A stretch of 35,838 nt of DNA from a virus: the IMG/VR virus record IMGVR_UViG_3300049595_001256, positions 1-35,838 of that record. The stretch is one strand, 5' to 3'. This document shows positions 34,552-35,838 of the stretch, in pieces. Each line of letters opens with the position of its first letter. The first letter of the stretch is position 1. A program made the translations under genes and the position numbers. The notes under the pieces are model-generated. The model was not told where the DNA came from and did not search any database. It saw only the letters and a program-made list of their open reading frames with translations.

Positions 34552-35838
34552 TTATATATTCTCGAAAGATGCTCCTGTTGGAGTGATATAGAACGTAATG
34601 TCTATAAATTCTAACGATTTGGTTGGTTTGATGTAAATCTTACCTGTCATTTGATTTCTGTCTAAGTCAGCTGCGTCAGACGAAACTGTTACTCGGAAAT
34701 CGTAAAGACCTCTATCTCTTCTAATCGAATCTAATATTGGATTAACAGAATCTAAGAAATCTTGTCTTACTTTAGCATCGTTTTGTTCAAATAATAATCT
34801 AACAGAAACTGCGGATATTAATTTACGAGCTTGAAGTAATAATCTTCTTACGTTGATTCTATCAAGAGCCGATTGTCTAATTTGAAGAGTTTTATTACCC
34901 CAAATTACTGTTCCAACATCTGAAAACGTTGCGATTGGATTTAAACGACCTTGATATAGAGTATCTCTATTCTCTTGAGTCAATTTAACTCTCGCTTTAA
35001 CCGCATTTACAATACCTCTCGTGTAACCCGCAGCCGCGAACCAAGGATAAGCGATGTTGTCTGTTAACGCTAAGTTTCTCGTTACCTCAGCAGTTGCTGG
35101 TAAGTAAATTTGTGTATTGTTAACCGTATCTCTCATTAATACCCAAGGGTAGTAAGTAGCCGTGTAGTTAGAGTCAATACCTGAATTTGCTAAATTATCT
35201 ACTGCCTCTTGTGGGTAAATAAAATCAAATTGATTACCTGTCGAAGGAACATACATCTTGTAGTCAGGTGTTGTACAAACGTACAATGAATCCGCTCTAC
35301 TATATTCTATCATATCGATAGCATTTTCAACTAAATTAGAGTTATTTACATAATCAATACCCGGTGTAACAAACACGTTAATGTTTACCGCTTCAGGATT
35401 TGCAAATGTTTCTTGACCCAATAAATAAGCGTAATAATCGGTATTCGCAAAATCTTGAGTATTACCTGCAACACTAATTTGTTTGAATGCACCCCAACCT
35501 GTCGCGGAAGGGTATCTTGCGGTAGAACAAGCTCCTTTTAAGTAACCTCGTCTACCTAATACAAATTCATCTTTATTTGTTCTAAATTCTCTATAAATGT
35601 CCCATCCATCAAAACCACCTTTAACAAGTAAAGTAAATTTACGAGCAAAAATTCTATAATAAGGATTTTCAGGGTCATCAGGGTCTGACGTAAATGGTGC
35701 ATCACCACAGAAGAACGCCGGTGTACCACTAGTAACAAACACATTAGGAATTGTAATACCACTTGCGTTTTTATCCATATGGAATCCTTTTGTTCTAAAG
35801 TTCCAAGGTAAACCTTCAGTATTAAAACATACACTTGC
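34552..35838 (-). CDS. 18: Tail sheath protein gp18, 5' end cut by window
   Basis: The frame is open to the window edge and gives 428 residues; an internal ATG at 35778 should not be taken as the start, since the upstream in-frame codons (SVCFNTEGLPWNFRTKGF) continue without a stop. T4 gp18 is 659 aa, so about the N-terminal third is missing. Typical sheath signatures: the NVFVTPGIDYVNNSNLV strand-turn, YPWVLMRDTVNNTQIYLPAT, YPWFAAAGYTRGIV, and the conserved C-terminal domain with NPIATFSDVGTVIWGNKTLQ, DRINVRRLLLQARKLIS and ATSVRLLFEQND-like helix, then the final TGKIYIKPTKSLEFIDITFY. Sheath subunits surround the tube and contract at infection. It heads the tail module in this window. Confidence 0.94.
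   Translation of the reverse strand, partial: ASVCFNTEGLPWNFRTKGFHMDKNASGITIPNVFVTSGTPAFFCGDAPFTSDPDDPENPYYRIFARKFTLLVKGGFDGWDIYREFRTNKDEFVLGRRGYLKGACSTARYPSATGWGAFKQISVAGNTQDFANTDYYAYLLGQETFANPEAVNINVFVTPGIDYVNNSNLVENAIDMIEYSRADSLYVCTTPDYKMYVPSTGNQFDFIYPQEAVDNLANSGIDSNYTATYYPWVLMRDTVNNTQIYLPATAEVTRNLALTDNIAYPWFAAAGYTRGIVNAVKARVKLTQENRDTLYQGRLNPIATFSDVGTVIWGNKTLQIRQSALDRINVRRLLLQARKLISAVSVRLLFEQNDAKVRQDFLDSVNPILDSIRRDRGLYDFRVTVSSDAADLDRNQMTGKIYIKPTKSLEFIDITFYITPTGASFENI

Noticed and set aside
35556-35834. Minus-strand 92-codon frame at the right edge
   Set aside because: Overlaps the sheath gene in another frame; sheath motifs are in the frame ending at 34552.
1-35838. tRNA genes, CRISPR arrays, insertion sequences or attachment sites
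   Set aside because: Looked for cloverleaf-type sequence, regular spaced repeats, transposase motifs and long direct repeats by eye; nothing convincing. Small or degenerate examples could be missed without software.

Overview
The window is a piece of a contractile-tailed phage genome related to T4 (a myovirus). The recognisable proteins are tail sheath (gp18), tail tube (gp19), a gp26-type hub/tail-chaperone protein, a tape measure, a LysM/gp53-like wedge protein, gp25 and gp6. The replication proteins are gp32, UvsX, an RNase H/FEN exonuclease and a gp41-type helicase, with a class Ia ribonucleotide reductase. All genes lie on the minus strand, so transcription runs from high to low coordinates. 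DNA is strongly AT-rich, stops are TAA or TAG, and I see no Shine-Dalgarno sequence before any start. That, plus a CarboxypepD_reg-like domain and a eukaryote/Bacteroidota-type NrdB, suggests a Bacteroidota host. The host is inferred, not shown.

Layout in transcription order. (1) Tail module, 35838 to 16860: sheath (5' end cut by the window), a HAD-type phosphatase, tail tube, gp26-type protein with an overlapping second reading frame, tape measure, then three baseplate/hub proteins of 1669, 108 and 2296 aa, and two small unknown proteins. (2) Replication and nucleotide cassette, 16821 to 8491: a consensus-like promoter directly after a strong terminator, then gp32, uvsX, rnh, an unknown 150-aa gene, gp41-like helicase, nrdB and nrdA, closed by a second strong terminator. 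(3) Baseplate wedge module, 8447 to 1: gp25, gp6, a 1762-aa protein with a membrane-like segment, and an unfinished structural gene that runs off the window.

The replication cassette therefore sits inside the late morphogenesis genes and is fenced by its own promoter and two terminators. gp32, UvsX, RNase H and helicase would act together in replication and recombination while NrdA/NrdB supply dNTPs; the surrounding genes build the tail tube, sheath and baseplate.

Most notable points: a probable +1 frameshift (or overlapping small gene) extending the gp26-type protein with a conserved-looking tail-chaperone domain; a hydrophobic multi-helix segment inside a giant tail protein; an OmpA-like domain inside another; and a gp32 without cysteines that ends like a bacterial SSB. 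No tRNA, CRISPR array or insertion sequence was recognised, and no stretch over 300 bases lacks a gene.
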